Assembly (NCBI RefSeq): GCF_009746715.1
Contig: NZ_VRKW01000003.1
Location: 248,001 to 312,000 of the forward strand
Length of the DNA stretch: 64,000 bases
Direction of reading: 5' to 3'
Source: Ketobacter sp. MCCC 1A13808
Lineage (GTDB): Bacteria; Pseudomonadota; Gammaproteobacteria; Pseudomonadales; Ketobacteraceae
The position numbers were made by a program, and so were the translations under genes. Below, piece by piece: positions 52,453 to 63,216 of this stretch (position 1 is its first letter; each line of letters begins with the position of its first letter). The notes under the pieces were generated by a model. The model saw nothing but the letters and a program-made list of their open reading frames with translations. It did no database searches and was not told the DNA's origin.

Positions 52453-54530
52453 CCATGACTCAGTTGTAAATTGCCCCATTTGTCCACCTGAGCCCGCCAG
52501 CCGGTGGCAACCAGCGTTGTCGACACGGTTTCCGTTATCAGTGCCGGACCATGAATTGTTTGTCCGGCAATCAAATCCGGTCGCCAATAAATGGCTACAG
52601 GCTTCTCAATGCCGGTTAGCCTGACCTCTTCTTTCGCCGAGGCCGGTGCGCAGCCCTTCGGGTTCGTTGCCCAGGGTGGCAGTTGCTCCACTGCAGCAGG
52701 TGCGCTGACCTGGCAGCGTAAATTCACCAGTTCAACCGGCATTGCCAGTCGGTGCCCGTAGCGCATTTCATGCTGCCGGTGAAAGCCCTCGGTTACTGCC
52801 TTGAGATCGTTTTTCCATCCTAGATTGAGGTAAAAGCGCTGCCCTCGATAGCGCAGATCCAGGCTCAACTCGCAACGAATTTCATCCTGCTCTATCCCCT
52901 CATCCAGTAATTGATTAATGCCTCGTTGTTGCAGTGCCGCCAATGTCTGCTCCAGTTGGTCGAGGTCGATGGATTCTGATAGGCCTTGGTGGCCGGGGCT
53001 GAGGGTGTCGGTGGTGCCGATGGTGCGATACGCCTGAGAAAGTTGGCGGGATTTGGGGGCTACTACCATACCCAGAGCCGATAACACCCCGCCCTGATTC
53101 GGTACGATTGCCTGCTTGAGTTCCAGTGCCTCGGCCAGGGCGCACACGTGCAAGCCGCCGGCTCCGCCGAAACAGCACAGTCGGAATTCATCCAGGTGGT
53201 GGCCGCGTTCAATGGAGATCACCCGTAATGCCCGCACCATATGCTCATTTGCAATCCGAATAATGCCTTCGGCGGTTTGTTGGCGGCTCAGGTTCAGTTC
53301 GGTGGCAAGGGCGTCCATGGCGTGCTCTGCGGCTACCAGATCCAGGGCCATGTCCCCGCCCAGAAAGTACTTCGCCTGCAAGCGCCCCAGCACGGCGTTC
53401 GCATCTGTAACAGTGGCGCGCGAGCCGCCCTGTCCGTAACACGCCGGTCCCGGATTAGCACCGGCAGACTGCGGTCCTACCTGCAGCATGCCCCCGGCAT
53501 CGGCATAAGCGAAAGAGCCGCCGCCAGCACCGATGGTGTGCATATCAACCTGAGCAACCGCCACCGGCCACGGCCCGATATGGCCCTCATTGGTCAGTTG
53601 TATGCTGCCGTCAATCAAGGAAACGTCGGTCGAGGTGCCACCCATATCAAAGGTAAGCAATTTTGTGAATCCGGTTTGTTTGCCCAGGAACTGGGCGGCC
53701 GCCAAGCCGCCAGCAGGCCCGGACAACAACATATTCACCGGCATGTTGCCAGCGTACTCGGCGTCCATCACCCCGCCGGTGGATTGCATTACCGCTAACG
53801 GGCTTGGGCTCACGCCATTGAGTAAACGCCGTAAATAGTGCTGAACTTTGGGGCCCAGACTGGCATTCAGCCAAGTGGCGATCGCGCGCTCGTACTCCCC
53901 GGATTCCGGCAATACCTCATGGGACGCACTGACAAACCACCGGTCTTGCAGAGCCGCTTTCATTTTGGATTCCGGCTCGGGATTCAAAAACGAAAACAGT
54001 TGGGTAATCGCAACGGCCTCAACATTGGCAGCTTGCAGCCTTTCTTTTAGCTGTGCTAATTGTGCGTCGGTCTTTTTATCCGCCAACGGGTCCAGCAACC
54101 GCCCCGATGAATCCACTCTGCCCGGCATTTCAAAACACAATTCGGCCGCAACCGGAGGTATAACGGCTGCGGGTTGCAGATTATAGAGCTCGCGCCGGGT
54201 CTGGCGGCCGATGGTCATTAAGTCTTTGAAGCCGGTGTTGGTGATAAACGCCGTTCGAACCCCTTTGCCTTCCAGCGCCGCGTTGGTGGCAACCGTGCTG
54301 CCGTGAATGATGGCAACCCGCCCTGAAGCGACTGACTGTGTTAACCCTAGGGCGTCAATGCCCAGTAGGATGGCGCGTTCCGGTGCATCCGGTGTGGACA
54401 GTACTTTATGGATACGTAGCGGCGCTGACGGCTTCTGCGCGTCAAATAAAACAAAGTCGGTAAAGGTGCCGCCGGTATCGACGCCAAGTACCTGGAGGAT
54501 GGGTTGAGGGTGCTGGTCAGAATCGATCAT
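52449..54530 (-). CDS. Hydantoinase/oxoprolinase A-subunit family protein
   Basis: This 693-residue protein has the actin-like ATPase pattern of HyuA: GVDTGGTFTDFV at residues 15-26, IIHGSTVATNA, LTFDMGGTSTDVSLI and GAGGGSFAYAD. The family opens cyclic amides such as 5-oxoproline or hydantoins with ATP, normally with a B subunit (HyuB). No B subunit adjoins the gene, so the partner must be elsewhere or the protein acts alone. The specific substrate is not predictable. Confidence 0.92.
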   Translation of the reverse strand: MIDSDQHPQPILQVLGVDTGGTFTDFVLFDAQKPSAPLRIHKVLSTPDAPERAILLGIDALGLTQSVASGRVAIIHGSTVATNAALEGKGVRTAFITNTGFKDLMTIGRQTRRELYNLQPAAVIPPVAAELCFEMPGRVDSSGRLLDPLADKKTDAQLAQLKERLQAANVEAVAITQLFSFLNPEPESKMKAALQDRWFVSASHEVLPESGEYERAIATWLNASLGPKVQHYLRRLLNGVSPSPLAVMQSTGGVMDAEYAGNMPVNMLLSGPAGGLAAAQFLGKQTGFTKLLTFDMGGTSTDVSLIDGSIQLTNEGHIGPWPVAVAQVDMHTIGAGGGSFAYADAGGMLQVGPQSAGANPGPACYGQGGSRATVTDANAVLGRLQAKYFLGGDMALDLVAAEHAMDALATELNLSRQQTAEGIIRIANEHMVRALRVISIERGHHLDEFRLCCFGGAGGLHVCALAEALELKQAIVPNQGGVLSALGMVVAPKSRQLSQAYRTIGTTDTLSPGHQGLSESIDLDQLEQTLAALQQRGINQLLDEGIEQDEIRCELSLDLRYRGQRFYLNLGWKNDLKAVTEGFHRQHEMRYGHRLAMPVELVNLRCQVSAPAAVEQLPPWATNPKGCAPASAKEEVRLTGIEKPVAIYWRPDLIAGQTIHGPALITETVSTTLVATGWRAQVDKWGNLQLSHG

Positions 54531-54654
54531 AAAGTAATGTAAAGGGCCGTCAACGCAGTGGGAAAGCGCCTAGTGTAACGCAGACGCAAGGGGATTTGGT
54601 GCTGAACCTCTCTGCCTGTATGCTAGCGCGATTTAGAATGGCGCGGGGGCCGTT

Positions 54655-55467
54655 ATGCCTGAATTACCTGAAGTCGAAACCACCCGTCGTGGCATCCTGC
54701 CGCATATTGTAGAGCAGCGTGTGAAAACCCTGGAAGTCCGCCAAGCCAAATTGCGCTGGCCGGTACCGGACAGTATTCACCAGGTAGCTGGGAAAAAGTT
54801 GCTGGATGTGGAGCGGCGTGGCAAGTACCTGCTATTTCGGTTTCGCAATGGCACGGTGATCGCTCACCTGGGGATGTCCGGTAGTATGCGCATTACGGCG
54901 CCGGATGAGCCGCCGGGTTTTCATGATCACGTGGATATGGTGTTCAGTGACGGGCGCCGGTTGCGGTATTGCGATCCACGGCGTTTTGGTGCCTGGTTAT
55001 GGACAGAGGAGGAGCCCACTGATCATCCGCTGATCGCGTCTTTGGGGCCGGAGCCCTTAACGGAGGCGTTTCACGCAACCTACCTGCACGGCAAATCTAG
55101 AGGCCGCAAAAGCAGTATCAAAGCCTTCATTATGGACAGTCATATCGTTGTGGGCGTAGGTAATATCTATGCTAATGAAGCGCTGTTTATGGCGGGCATT
55201 CACCCCAAGCGGGCGGCGGGGAAGGTGAGTGCTGCCCGGTATGAAAAATTGGTTCAGGCCATTAAACAGGTTCTGGCGGACGCCATCAATATGGGTGGCA
55301 CCACCTTGCGCGACTTTGTCGGCGGAGATGGCAAGCCGGGCTACTTTCAGCAGACTTTGCGGGTTTATGGTCGTGCCAACAGGCCATGCCGTAACTGCCA
55401 AACGCCCCTCAAGGAAATCCGCCTGGGGCAGCGCTCTACCGTTTTCTGTAAACTGTGCCAAACTTAG
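54655..55467 (+). CDS. mutM: Formamidopyrimidine-DNA glycosylase
   Basis: This 270-residue base-excision repair enzyme removes 8-oxoguanine and formamidopyrimidines. The catalytic N-terminal Pro2-Glu3 is in MPELPEVETTRRG, the helix-two-turn-helix region in VVGVGNIYANEALF, and the C-terminal zinc finger CRNC-x16-CKLC is intact. The length is standard. Confidence 0.98.
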   Translation: MPELPEVETTRRGILPHIVEQRVKTLEVRQAKLRWPVPDSIHQVAGKKLLDVERRGKYLLFRFRNGTVIAHLGMSGSMRITAPDEPPGFHDHVDMVFSDGRRLRYCDPRRFGAWLWTEEEPTDHPLIASLGPEPLTEAFHATYLHGKSRGRKSSIKAFIMDSHIVVGVGNIYANEALFMAGIHPKRAAGKVSAARYEKLVQAIKQVLADAINMGGTTLRDFVGGDGKPGYFQQTLRVYGRANRPCRNCQTPLKEIRLGQRSTVFCKLCQT

Positions 55468-55666
55468 AAGTCAGGATAATGGTTGTACCCTGGTGGCTTA
55501 TGCCGGATAGGTGGGCCAGTGTGTTTAAAAATGCGATCCAGTACAAAATCCGTTCCGAAATCGGCGGTGAGTAGGGCGCAAAAGTGGATCGTTCTGCATT
55601 TAGGGAATACACTTAATCAAAGCACTTGGGTGGCTACCTTAAAGAATATTATAAAGAGGAATTATT

Positions 55667-55999
55667 ATGCGCAGCCTTAAGAGCACTTTCAGATCCTTCG
55701 TAGTGGCATTGTCCGTGGCGTTATTTGCTGCGGCTCCGATTGTCGCCCAGGCTCAGACAGTGACAGATCGACCCACAGGATTGGAAATGGGTGGTGACAT
55801 GATTTTAGTCAGACCCTTAACCTTGGCCGCAACCGTGATCGGAGCCGGTTTATTCATCGTCTCGCTGCCGTTTTCTGCGTTGGGCGGAAATGTGGGAGAG
55901 GCGGGTTCAACTTTGGTGGGAACGCCGTTTAAGTCTACGTTCATGCGCTGCCTCGGCTGCTCACAGAAGCACTTGCCAGCAGGAAACTACGAAGATTAA
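55667..55999 (+). CDS. Small exported protein of unknown function
   Basis: This 110-residue protein has a signal peptide (cleavage probably after AQAQ), a glycine-rich hydrophobic helix (about 50-75) and a conserved-looking end FKSTFMRCLGCSQ. The AGAGGAA ribosome site is good. I have a vague memory of similar proteins in marine gammaproteobacteria, but no function is known to me. A strong terminator follows. Confidence 0.8.
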   Translation: MRSLKSTFRSFVVALSVALFAAAPIVAQAQTVTDRPTGLEMGGDMILVRPLTLAATVIGAGLFIVSLPFSALGGNVGEAGSTLVGTPFKSTFMRCLGCSQKHLPAGNYED

Positions 56000-56065
56000 C
56001 CCCTAAGGTAGCCGTTAAGTTCACGGAATAGCTTAGAAAATAGTGGTTTCGAAGATTGTGCATCC

Positions 56066-56088
56066 AGCCCTGCTAGTCAGGGCTTTTT
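56066..56088 (+). terminator. Rho-independent terminator
   Basis: AGCCCTG, loop CTAGT, CAGGGCT and five T form a compact hairpin between the small exported protein gene and the convergent ggt gene. Confidence 0.9.
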
Positions 56089-56093
56089 GCGTT

Positions 56094-57782
56094 CTATGGT
56101 GATATTTCAGCGTAACCCAGGCGGCGCTTATCAGAGGCTGCTTCCACCTCACCGTTCTTTTGATACCAGCGTACGGTATGCATATCACCGTATTCTCGGC
56201 CAACGGACTTCAGGGTGTGGCCGCGTTTTTCCAGCGCCGCTTTCAATTTAGGGTCAAAGGCGTCGTCTTCGTATTGCACCACATCAGGGGCAAATTGGTG
56301 GTGGAAGCGTGGTCGATCAACCCAGCTCTGGATTCCTTTTTGATCGAGTGCTTCCAGTAAGCCCAAAAATACCATGGTGATAATGCGGCTGCCGCCTGGG
56401 GTCCCGATCACAGCAAGCTGTCGATTGTCTTTCGGGCCGAATTCCATAAAAGTGGGAGTCATGCTGGAAAGAGGGCGTTTGCCCGGCTCAATGGCATTGG
56501 CTTCCGAACCGATCAGTCCGTAGGCGTTGGGGCTGCCGGGCTTGGCGGAGAAATCATCCATTTCGTTGTTCAGCAACACCCCGGTGCCTTCGATAGTGAC
56601 ACCATTGCCGAAAGGCAGATTAATCGAGAGCGTTGCGGCGACTTGGTTGCCTTGTTTGTCAATGATTGAAAAGTGAGTGGTATGGGTGCCGGAGCCAACC
56701 TGTTTGGGCAATCCCAGGCTGCTACTGGGGGTGGCGTGGGCCATGGAAATGGAATCGGACAAATCTTGCAGATATTCTTCGCTGGTAATGCGATTAAGAG
56801 GGATTTTGACGAAATCGGAATCACCCAGGTACTCCGCACGGTCGCGGTAGGCCCTGCGCATCACTTCGATCAGTAAATGCGTTTTATCCGCCTCATTCAT
56901 ATCGCTGTATTTAAACTGGGACATCATGCCGAACATTTGCTGCAGCGCCACTCCTCCGGAAGAGGGTGGAGGAGCAGACCAAATGGTGGCACCCTGATAA
57001 TTAAAGCGGATAGGGTCACGTTCCACCACGGTGTAATCCGCCAGATCCTGTTCTGTCCAGATGCCACCGTAAGCTTGCACCCCCTTGACCAGGCGCTTGG
57101 CGACGTCGCCTTTATAGAATCCGGCAAAGCCATCTTTGGCTAGTGCCTGCAACGTGTCGGCCAGGCCCGGTTGCCGGATCAGCGTGCCGATATCCATTTC
57201 TGCACCATCCAGAAGGAACAGGCGTTTGCTGGCGGGGTAGCGTTGCAAAACGGAGTGTCGCACTTTGGCAAGCTGGAGATACACTTTGTTGGCAGGGAAG
57301 CCGGTATCCGCGTAGTGAATCGCGGCAGCCAGGGTTTTGCCCAGCGGCAGGGTGCCGTAGTGCTCTGCAAGATGGGCCATGGCGGCGGCCTGGCCAGGTA
57401 TGCCAGCGCTCAGTGCGGTATTGATGGCGAGATCGCGGTCGACGGCGCCTTTTTTATTCAGAAACATATCCCGGGTGGCGGCTGCGGGGGCTTTCTCGCG
57501 AGCATCGATCATTAACGTTTTATTGTTCTTGGCCTGATGCAGCATCCAAAAACCACCACCGCCGATCCCCGCACTATAGGGTTCCACTACGCCCAGCACC
57601 GAAGCGACCGTCACTGCCGCATCGAACGCGTTACCACCCGCTTGCAGGATCTCCAGGCCGGCTTTTGTTGCCAGGGGGTGGGCGCTGGCGACAGCATTGT
57701 GCTTGGGGGTCACGATATCCGCCTGCGCGACGGTGGTGAGCAAGATAAAACAGAAGGCGGTCAAGTTGGTGCGAAAGGTCAT
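56094..57782 (-). CDS. ggt: Gamma-glutamyltransferase
   Basis: This 562-residue periplasmic enzyme, with a signal peptide ending at about QAD, hydrolyses or transfers the gamma-glutamyl group of glutathione. The proenzyme cleaves itself before the nucleophilic Thr in SGTHTTHFSIID to give the two subunits. Other conserved parts are AVASAHPLATKAG, GIGGGGFW and the RPLSSMTPT lid/loop region. It lies next to a ferredoxin gene and coaD, an arrangement I recall from Pseudomonas. Confidence 0.95.
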   Translation of the reverse strand: MTFRTNLTAFCFILLTTVAQADIVTPKHNAVASAHPLATKAGLEILQAGGNAFDAAVTVASVLGVVEPYSAGIGGGGFWMLHQAKNNKTLMIDAREKAPAAATRDMFLNKKGAVDRDLAINTALSAGIPGQAAAMAHLAEHYGTLPLGKTLAAAIHYADTGFPANKVYLQLAKVRHSVLQRYPASKRLFLLDGAEMDIGTLIRQPGLADTLQALAKDGFAGFYKGDVAKRLVKGVQAYGGIWTEQDLADYTVVERDPIRFNYQGATIWSAPPPSSGGVALQQMFGMMSQFKYSDMNEADKTHLLIEVMRRAYRDRAEYLGDSDFVKIPLNRITSEEYLQDLSDSISMAHATPSSSLGLPKQVGSGTHTTHFSIIDKQGNQVAATLSINLPFGNGVTIEGTGVLLNNEMDDFSAKPGSPNAYGLIGSEANAIEPGKRPLSSMTPTFMEFGPKDNRQLAVIGTPGGSRIITMVFLGLLEALDQKGIQSWVDRPRFHHQFAPDVVQYEDDAFDPKLKAALEKRGHTLKSVGREYGDMHTVRWYQKNGEVEAASDKRRLGYAEISP

Positions 57783-57825
57783 CCGTGCGTCCTGAAGGTA
57801 GTGACGATGGTAGTCTGGGAGGGGG

Positions 57826-58095
<270 letters not shown>

Positions 58096-58164
58096 TTACA
58101 AAAAGTGGTAATTCCGACAATGATAATGACTCTTTGGTTTACTTACCACCGGCAGGCATTAAGG

Positions 58165-58918
<754 letters not shown>

Positions 58919-59226
58919 ACTACGACTACTCCGGATCAATCCCTTAGAAAGCGAGCTTTTGAAAGCAAGCATTGTGCCAGCCTGGCTATAAGCAACTAAT
59001 ACAATAAGTTAAGTGTGACATTTTAGAGACAGCTTGAATTGATTGTAAAAAAAACCGACACTTAACATCCGGGATCAGGCGCCCTTGTACCGCCATAACC
59101 GGTTTCGGATCTTTCATACAAGTGTGAGTGCGCTTGTTAAGATTATCGACAGTGCCTGTGTCGCCGGCCACAATGGCTGGGGCGGTGGTATGCTATTCTG
59201 ATTTGAGCCTTAAACCCTGAGGGACG

Positions 59227-62028
59227 ATGTTGTTTCAACTGAGTGCATTACGCAGCAAACTCGGCCGCAAGTTCTTCTTGTTGGTGTTCCTGGCAGCTTT
59301 GCTGCCCATGCTGCTGTTCGCCTCGTTCGCCTATAATTACATCGGTAGTTATCTTTACCACCAAAGTCAGCAGGACCTGCGTAACGAAGCGCGATTTTAT
59401 AGCTCAGTTTTGTATGAGCGCTTGCTATTGGTGAGCAGTCAATTCCGGTCCGGAAAGGATGCGGAAGCGGTACTACCGGAGCAAGCCGAATCCGGAGCCG
59501 TTCGCTGGACTTACCGTTCCTGGGGCGATCTGGATACCTTGCTGAAAAAGTGGCCCGAAGATCAAAAGGCTGCGGCGCGAACCCGCTTGCATAATGGCGA
59601 GCTTCTGTTGATCAGCCAGCCCGATGGCCGGGCGGTGTTACTGCTCAGTGCACCGGACCAACCTGAGCGGCTGTCGCTGCAAATGGCGGATCTGAATGTC
59701 AATTATCTGATGGGCGACCCGGGAATGCGGGACCCGCAAATGGATTATTGCCTGTTCGGCAGCTACGACGAATTACTGCTTTGCTCTGACTCCTCGCTGA
59801 TCGCGTCGGCCCAATTTTCACAGCTAATGCGTGACAACGGATTGCGCCCCGCTTTTCAGACCGAGTGGCAGCAGGGCGGGCAAACGCACTTGGTGCAAAT
59901 CCAAAGTCTGTTCCTGGACAATAAATTCGGCGCGCCGAGTTGGAAGCTATGGGTAAGCCAGTCCCGCTCCGACGTTATGGGCGCGTTGACGGTCTTGCAA
60001 CGGGCACTTTCGTTGCTGGTGGCCGCTACCATTTTGTTAGCCGCGATTGTCAGCGCGGTCCAGATCAAGCGCATACTGCAACCACTGAACCGGTTGATGG
60101 AGGGCACGCGGGCGGTGGCTAACCGCCAGTTTGATATTTCCCTGGCCATTGATAGTAACGATGAGCTCAGCGATGTCGCTGATGCCTTCAACCAGATGGC
60201 TCAGCAAATAGGCAAGCAGTTTCAGTTGCTGACGACGTTATCCAACATTGATCAACTGATTCTGAGTGTGCCCGACCTGGACCAGGTAGCGCATTCAATT
60301 TTGAGCACTATGCAGGACCTGATCCAAAGCGATGCGGCGGCTGTGGCATTGCGTGATCCGGATAACATTGCCGAAATGTGTGTTTACAGTTACCACAGTA
60401 CTAAAGTGAAATATCAGGTGGATAGGCGGGAGCTGGGCGATGATGAGCGTCATTGGCTTGGTGTTGTGTCGCCTATGCATCGAACCAGTAGCAATGACGT
60501 GAAGTATTTGAGTTGGTTGTGGCCGGAGCAGACCAGCTTGCTGGCCGGCAACACCTATCTTTTTCCGATTACGGTGAACAGTAAAAACCGCGGTGTATTG
60601 GCATTGAGTTGGGAGCAGCCCACCACGTTGTCGGAGCAGGATCGCAGTTTGCTAAAAGATTTTGCCGACCGTTTAGCGGTAGCGATCACCGCGGTGCGGC
60701 GTGAAAAACAACTCTATCGGCAGGCGCATTTTGACGGGTTGACCGGTCTGCCCAATCGTCAATTATTAAAAGATCGCCTGGAACAAAGCCTGAAGCACGC
60801 AATAAAGAATTTTGGATCGGGCGCAGTATTGTTTGTGGATCTGGATCGTTTTCAGAAAGTAAATGATATCGAAGGACATTCATTGGGTGATCAGATTTTG
60901 GTGAAGGCAGCCGAACGATTGCAGGTCTGTGTCACGCTTGAAGACACGGTAGCCAGGCAAGGAGGCGATGAATTTTTAATTGTTCTGAATAATATTGATA
61001 CGCCAATGAGAGCAACCCGGGTGGCCGACAAAATACTGACGATGCTGTCGTCGCCGTTTAATGTGGAAGGAAAAAAATACTTTCTGACGGCCAGTGTCGG
61101 TATTGCCGTATTCCCCAGTGATGGTCAGGACGTGAATACGTTATTGCGTAAGGTGGACACCGCAATGCACCGTGCCAAACACGAGGGTGGAGCGCAATAC
61201 CGCTACTTTGAAGAGGAAATGAACAGAGCATCCCAGCGCCGGATGACCGCGGAACGCCGGATTCGTGATGCCCTGGAGCAGGACCACGTCGAGCTTCATT
61301 ATCAGCCGCAGTGGTACATGCAAAAAAAAGAAATCAGTGTGGAAGCCTTGGTGCGTATCCGTGATTCAGAAGCCGGTTTGTTGTTGCCCGGTGAGTTTAT
61401 CGATGTGGCGGAAGACACCGGCTTGATTCTGGATGTGGGTGAATGGGTGGTGCGTCAGGCCTGTGAACAAATGGCCGCTTGGCGTCAGCAACAACTACCG
61501 GTGCGGCGGGTGTCGGTGAATGTGTCCGGTCGCCAGCTTGCGCGAGCGGATTTCGTCAGTGTGGTGCAATCGGCGGTCGAAGATTTTGAACTTCAATACG
61601 ATGATCTGGAGCTGGAAGTAACGGAAACCATTCTGATCGGCGACGCAGACAGTGCAGTAAAAAAGCTGGGCGAGTTGAGCGCGCTGGGAGTGACCATTGC
61701 TATTGACGATTTTGGTACCGGCTATTCTTCTTTGAGTTACCTGCATACGCTGCCATTTGATCTTCTTAAAATCGATCAAAATTTCGTTGCTGATCTGGAT
61801 TCAAACCCCATAAGCAGCGCAATTACGCGCACCATCATCGACTTGGCAAAATCATTCAATAAAGAAGTGATGGCCGAAGGGGTGGAAACGCAACAGCAAT
61901 TACTGCAATTGCAAGAGCTGGAGTGTGATGCTGTGCAGGGCTTTTTTGTAAGTCGTCCCTTAACCTCTGTTCAGGTAACCTCATTTGTGCGTGATTTTGA
62001 CCCTCTTCAGGAAAGTAAGCCGAATTAA
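59227..62028 (+). CDS. GGDEF-EAL protein with periplasmic sensor, HAMP and GAF-like region
   Basis: In this 933-residue c-di-GMP enzyme, two helices (about 18-40 and 252-278) enclose a periplasmic sensor region. HAMP (about 280-335) and a GAF-like region (about 340-490) lead to GGDEF (about 500-660, intact GGDEF at 579) and EAL (about 675-925, intact VEALVR and DDFGTGYSSL). The inhibitory RxxD site is absent (the position reads TLED). Both activities may be possible; which dominates cannot be told. The ATG has a GAGGGAC site. Confidence 0.94.
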   Translation: MLFQLSALRSKLGRKFFLLVFLAALLPMLLFASFAYNYIGSYLYHQSQQDLRNEARFYSSVLYERLLLVSSQFRSGKDAEAVLPEQAESGAVRWTYRSWGDLDTLLKKWPEDQKAAARTRLHNGELLLISQPDGRAVLLLSAPDQPERLSLQMADLNVNYLMGDPGMRDPQMDYCLFGSYDELLLCSDSSLIASAQFSQLMRDNGLRPAFQTEWQQGGQTHLVQIQSLFLDNKFGAPSWKLWVSQSRSDVMGALTVLQRALSLLVAATILLAAIVSAVQIKRILQPLNRLMEGTRAVANRQFDISLAIDSNDELSDVADAFNQMAQQIGKQFQLLTTLSNIDQLILSVPDLDQVAHSILSTMQDLIQSDAAAVALRDPDNIAEMCVYSYHSTKVKYQVDRRELGDDERHWLGVVSPMHRTSSNDVKYLSWLWPEQTSLLAGNTYLFPITVNSKNRGVLALSWEQPTTLSEQDRSLLKDFADRLAVAITAVRREKQLYRQAHFDGLTGLPNRQLLKDRLEQSLKHAIKNFGSGAVLFVDLDRFQKVNDIEGHSLGDQILVKAAERLQVCVTLEDTVARQGGDEFLIVLNNIDTPMRATRVADKILTMLSSPFNVEGKKYFLTASVGIAVFPSDGQDVNTLLRKVDTAMHRAKHEGGAQYRYFEEEMNRASQRRMTAERRIRDALEQDHVELHYQPQWYMQKKEISVEALVRIRDSEAGLLLPGEFIDVAEDTGLILDVGEWVVRQACEQMAAWRQQQLPVRRVSVNVSGRQLARADFVSVVQSAVEDFELQYDDLELEVTETILIGDADSAVKKLGELSALGVTIAIDDFGTGYSSLSYLHTLPFDLLKIDQNFVADLDSNPISSAITRTIIDLAKSFNKEVMAEGVETQQQLLQLQELECDAVQGFFVSRPLTSVQVTSFVRDFDPLQESKPN

Positions 62029-62162
62029 TACTTGAGTGGGCTACAACACCCGCACTTGCCATAGCAGTGATAACCTTCGTGTTAAATGGGCGATCGCAGA
62101 CAGTGCCGATATTGCCTCGGTGACGGGGTTGGATTATCCGAGTTATAAAACGGCTATGCGCT

Positions 62163-63083
62163 TTAATAAATCGGCGCGTCGCCTTCCGGTCTTTCTTTAA
62201 AGCGGCGGTGCGCCCATAGGTATTGCTCCGGATACAATTCCACATTCTTTTCGATCCATTGATTCAACAGCGTGGCATCCTGGACTTTGTCGCCGGTGGG
62301 AAATTCGAATTCAGGCAGTACTTCGATGTGATAACCATCCGCTTTACGGCCGAACATCACAGGCATTAATGCGCACTTCGTAAGACGGACGAATTCATCA
62401 GTACGAGCAATGGTGGGCGCCATGACACCAAAAAACGGAGCAAACACGCTGTTGCTCATGCCATAGTGCTGGTCGGGTAAATAAAGCGCTACTTTGCCTT
62501 CCCTAAGGTGACGTAAAAAACGCCGTAGATCTTTGTTTGGCACCGGTATGGTATAGCGGGCGCGTTTGGCGAAACTGTAATGTTCGAACAGCTCGTTGTG
62601 TGCTGGCTTGTACATCGTTACGCACTCCTGGGCGCTCGCAAAAAAACGCAAACACAATTCCAGGCTGATCATGTGTGCCACAATAAGAATCACTCCTTTA
62701 CCCGTTTCCTGGGCCTGCACAAAATGCTCAAGTCCGGTAAATTGCGCCAGCAGCTTGTCTACTTTTTTCTGGCTGCCCCAATAGGCAATCGCAATTTCAA
62801 TAAAGCCCATGCCCAGGTTGTCGAACGTTTCATCTATGATCTTTTGTTGCTGTTCACTGTTCAAATGGGGGAAACAGACTTCGATGTTGCGGGTGGTGAT
62901 ATGGCGACGGGACCGGCTCACCTTTTTCATAATGCGCCCCAGAAGGCAGCCGATATTCCACTGCCAGGAAAAAGGAAGCCGGGCAACGCACCAGCCCAAA
63001 AATATCAATGCCCACACCGGCCAATATCGGGGTTTCCAATACTGGGTGAAGGTAGGCAGGGTATTTTTATCGAATTTGCTCAT
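62163..63083 (-). CDS. LpxL/HtrB-type lipid A acyltransferase
   Basis: This 306-residue inner membrane enzyme adds secondary acyl chains to lipid A. A helix near residues 22-40 anchors it. The catalytic HX4E motif appears as VAHMISLE, followed by LPDQHYG and FFGVMAPT, as in LpxL/LpxP. The length equals E. coli LpxL. I cannot separate LpxL from LpxP or LpxM paralogues by eye. Confidence 0.9.
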   Translation of the reverse strand: MSKFDKNTLPTFTQYWKPRYWPVWALIFLGWCVARLPFSWQWNIGCLLGRIMKKVSRSRRHITTRNIEVCFPHLNSEQQQKIIDETFDNLGMGFIEIAIAYWGSQKKVDKLLAQFTGLEHFVQAQETGKGVILIVAHMISLELCLRFFASAQECVTMYKPAHNELFEHYSFAKRARYTIPVPNKDLRRFLRHLREGKVALYLPDQHYGMSNSVFAPFFGVMAPTIARTDEFVRLTKCALMPVMFGRKADGYHIEVLPEFEFPTGDKVQDATLLNQWIEKNVELYPEQYLWAHRRFKERPEGDAPIY

Positions 63084-63216
63084 GGATAGACGTGTTCAGT
63101 GGTTACGCAATTTGGCCGCAATAATAGCATTGTTTCCCGCTGCGGGGCACGGCAGCGTACGAATCGGGTCAAAGCTCCGGCTGTTCCCGTGGATGGGGCA
63201 GCCGAAGCTACACAGT

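Noticed and set aside
59008-59066. Inverted repeat GTTAAGTGT/ACACTTAAC before the GGDEF-EAL gene
   Set aside because: The arms are 41 bases apart with no phasing to a promoter; it could be chance, so it is only mentioned under the neighbouring gene.
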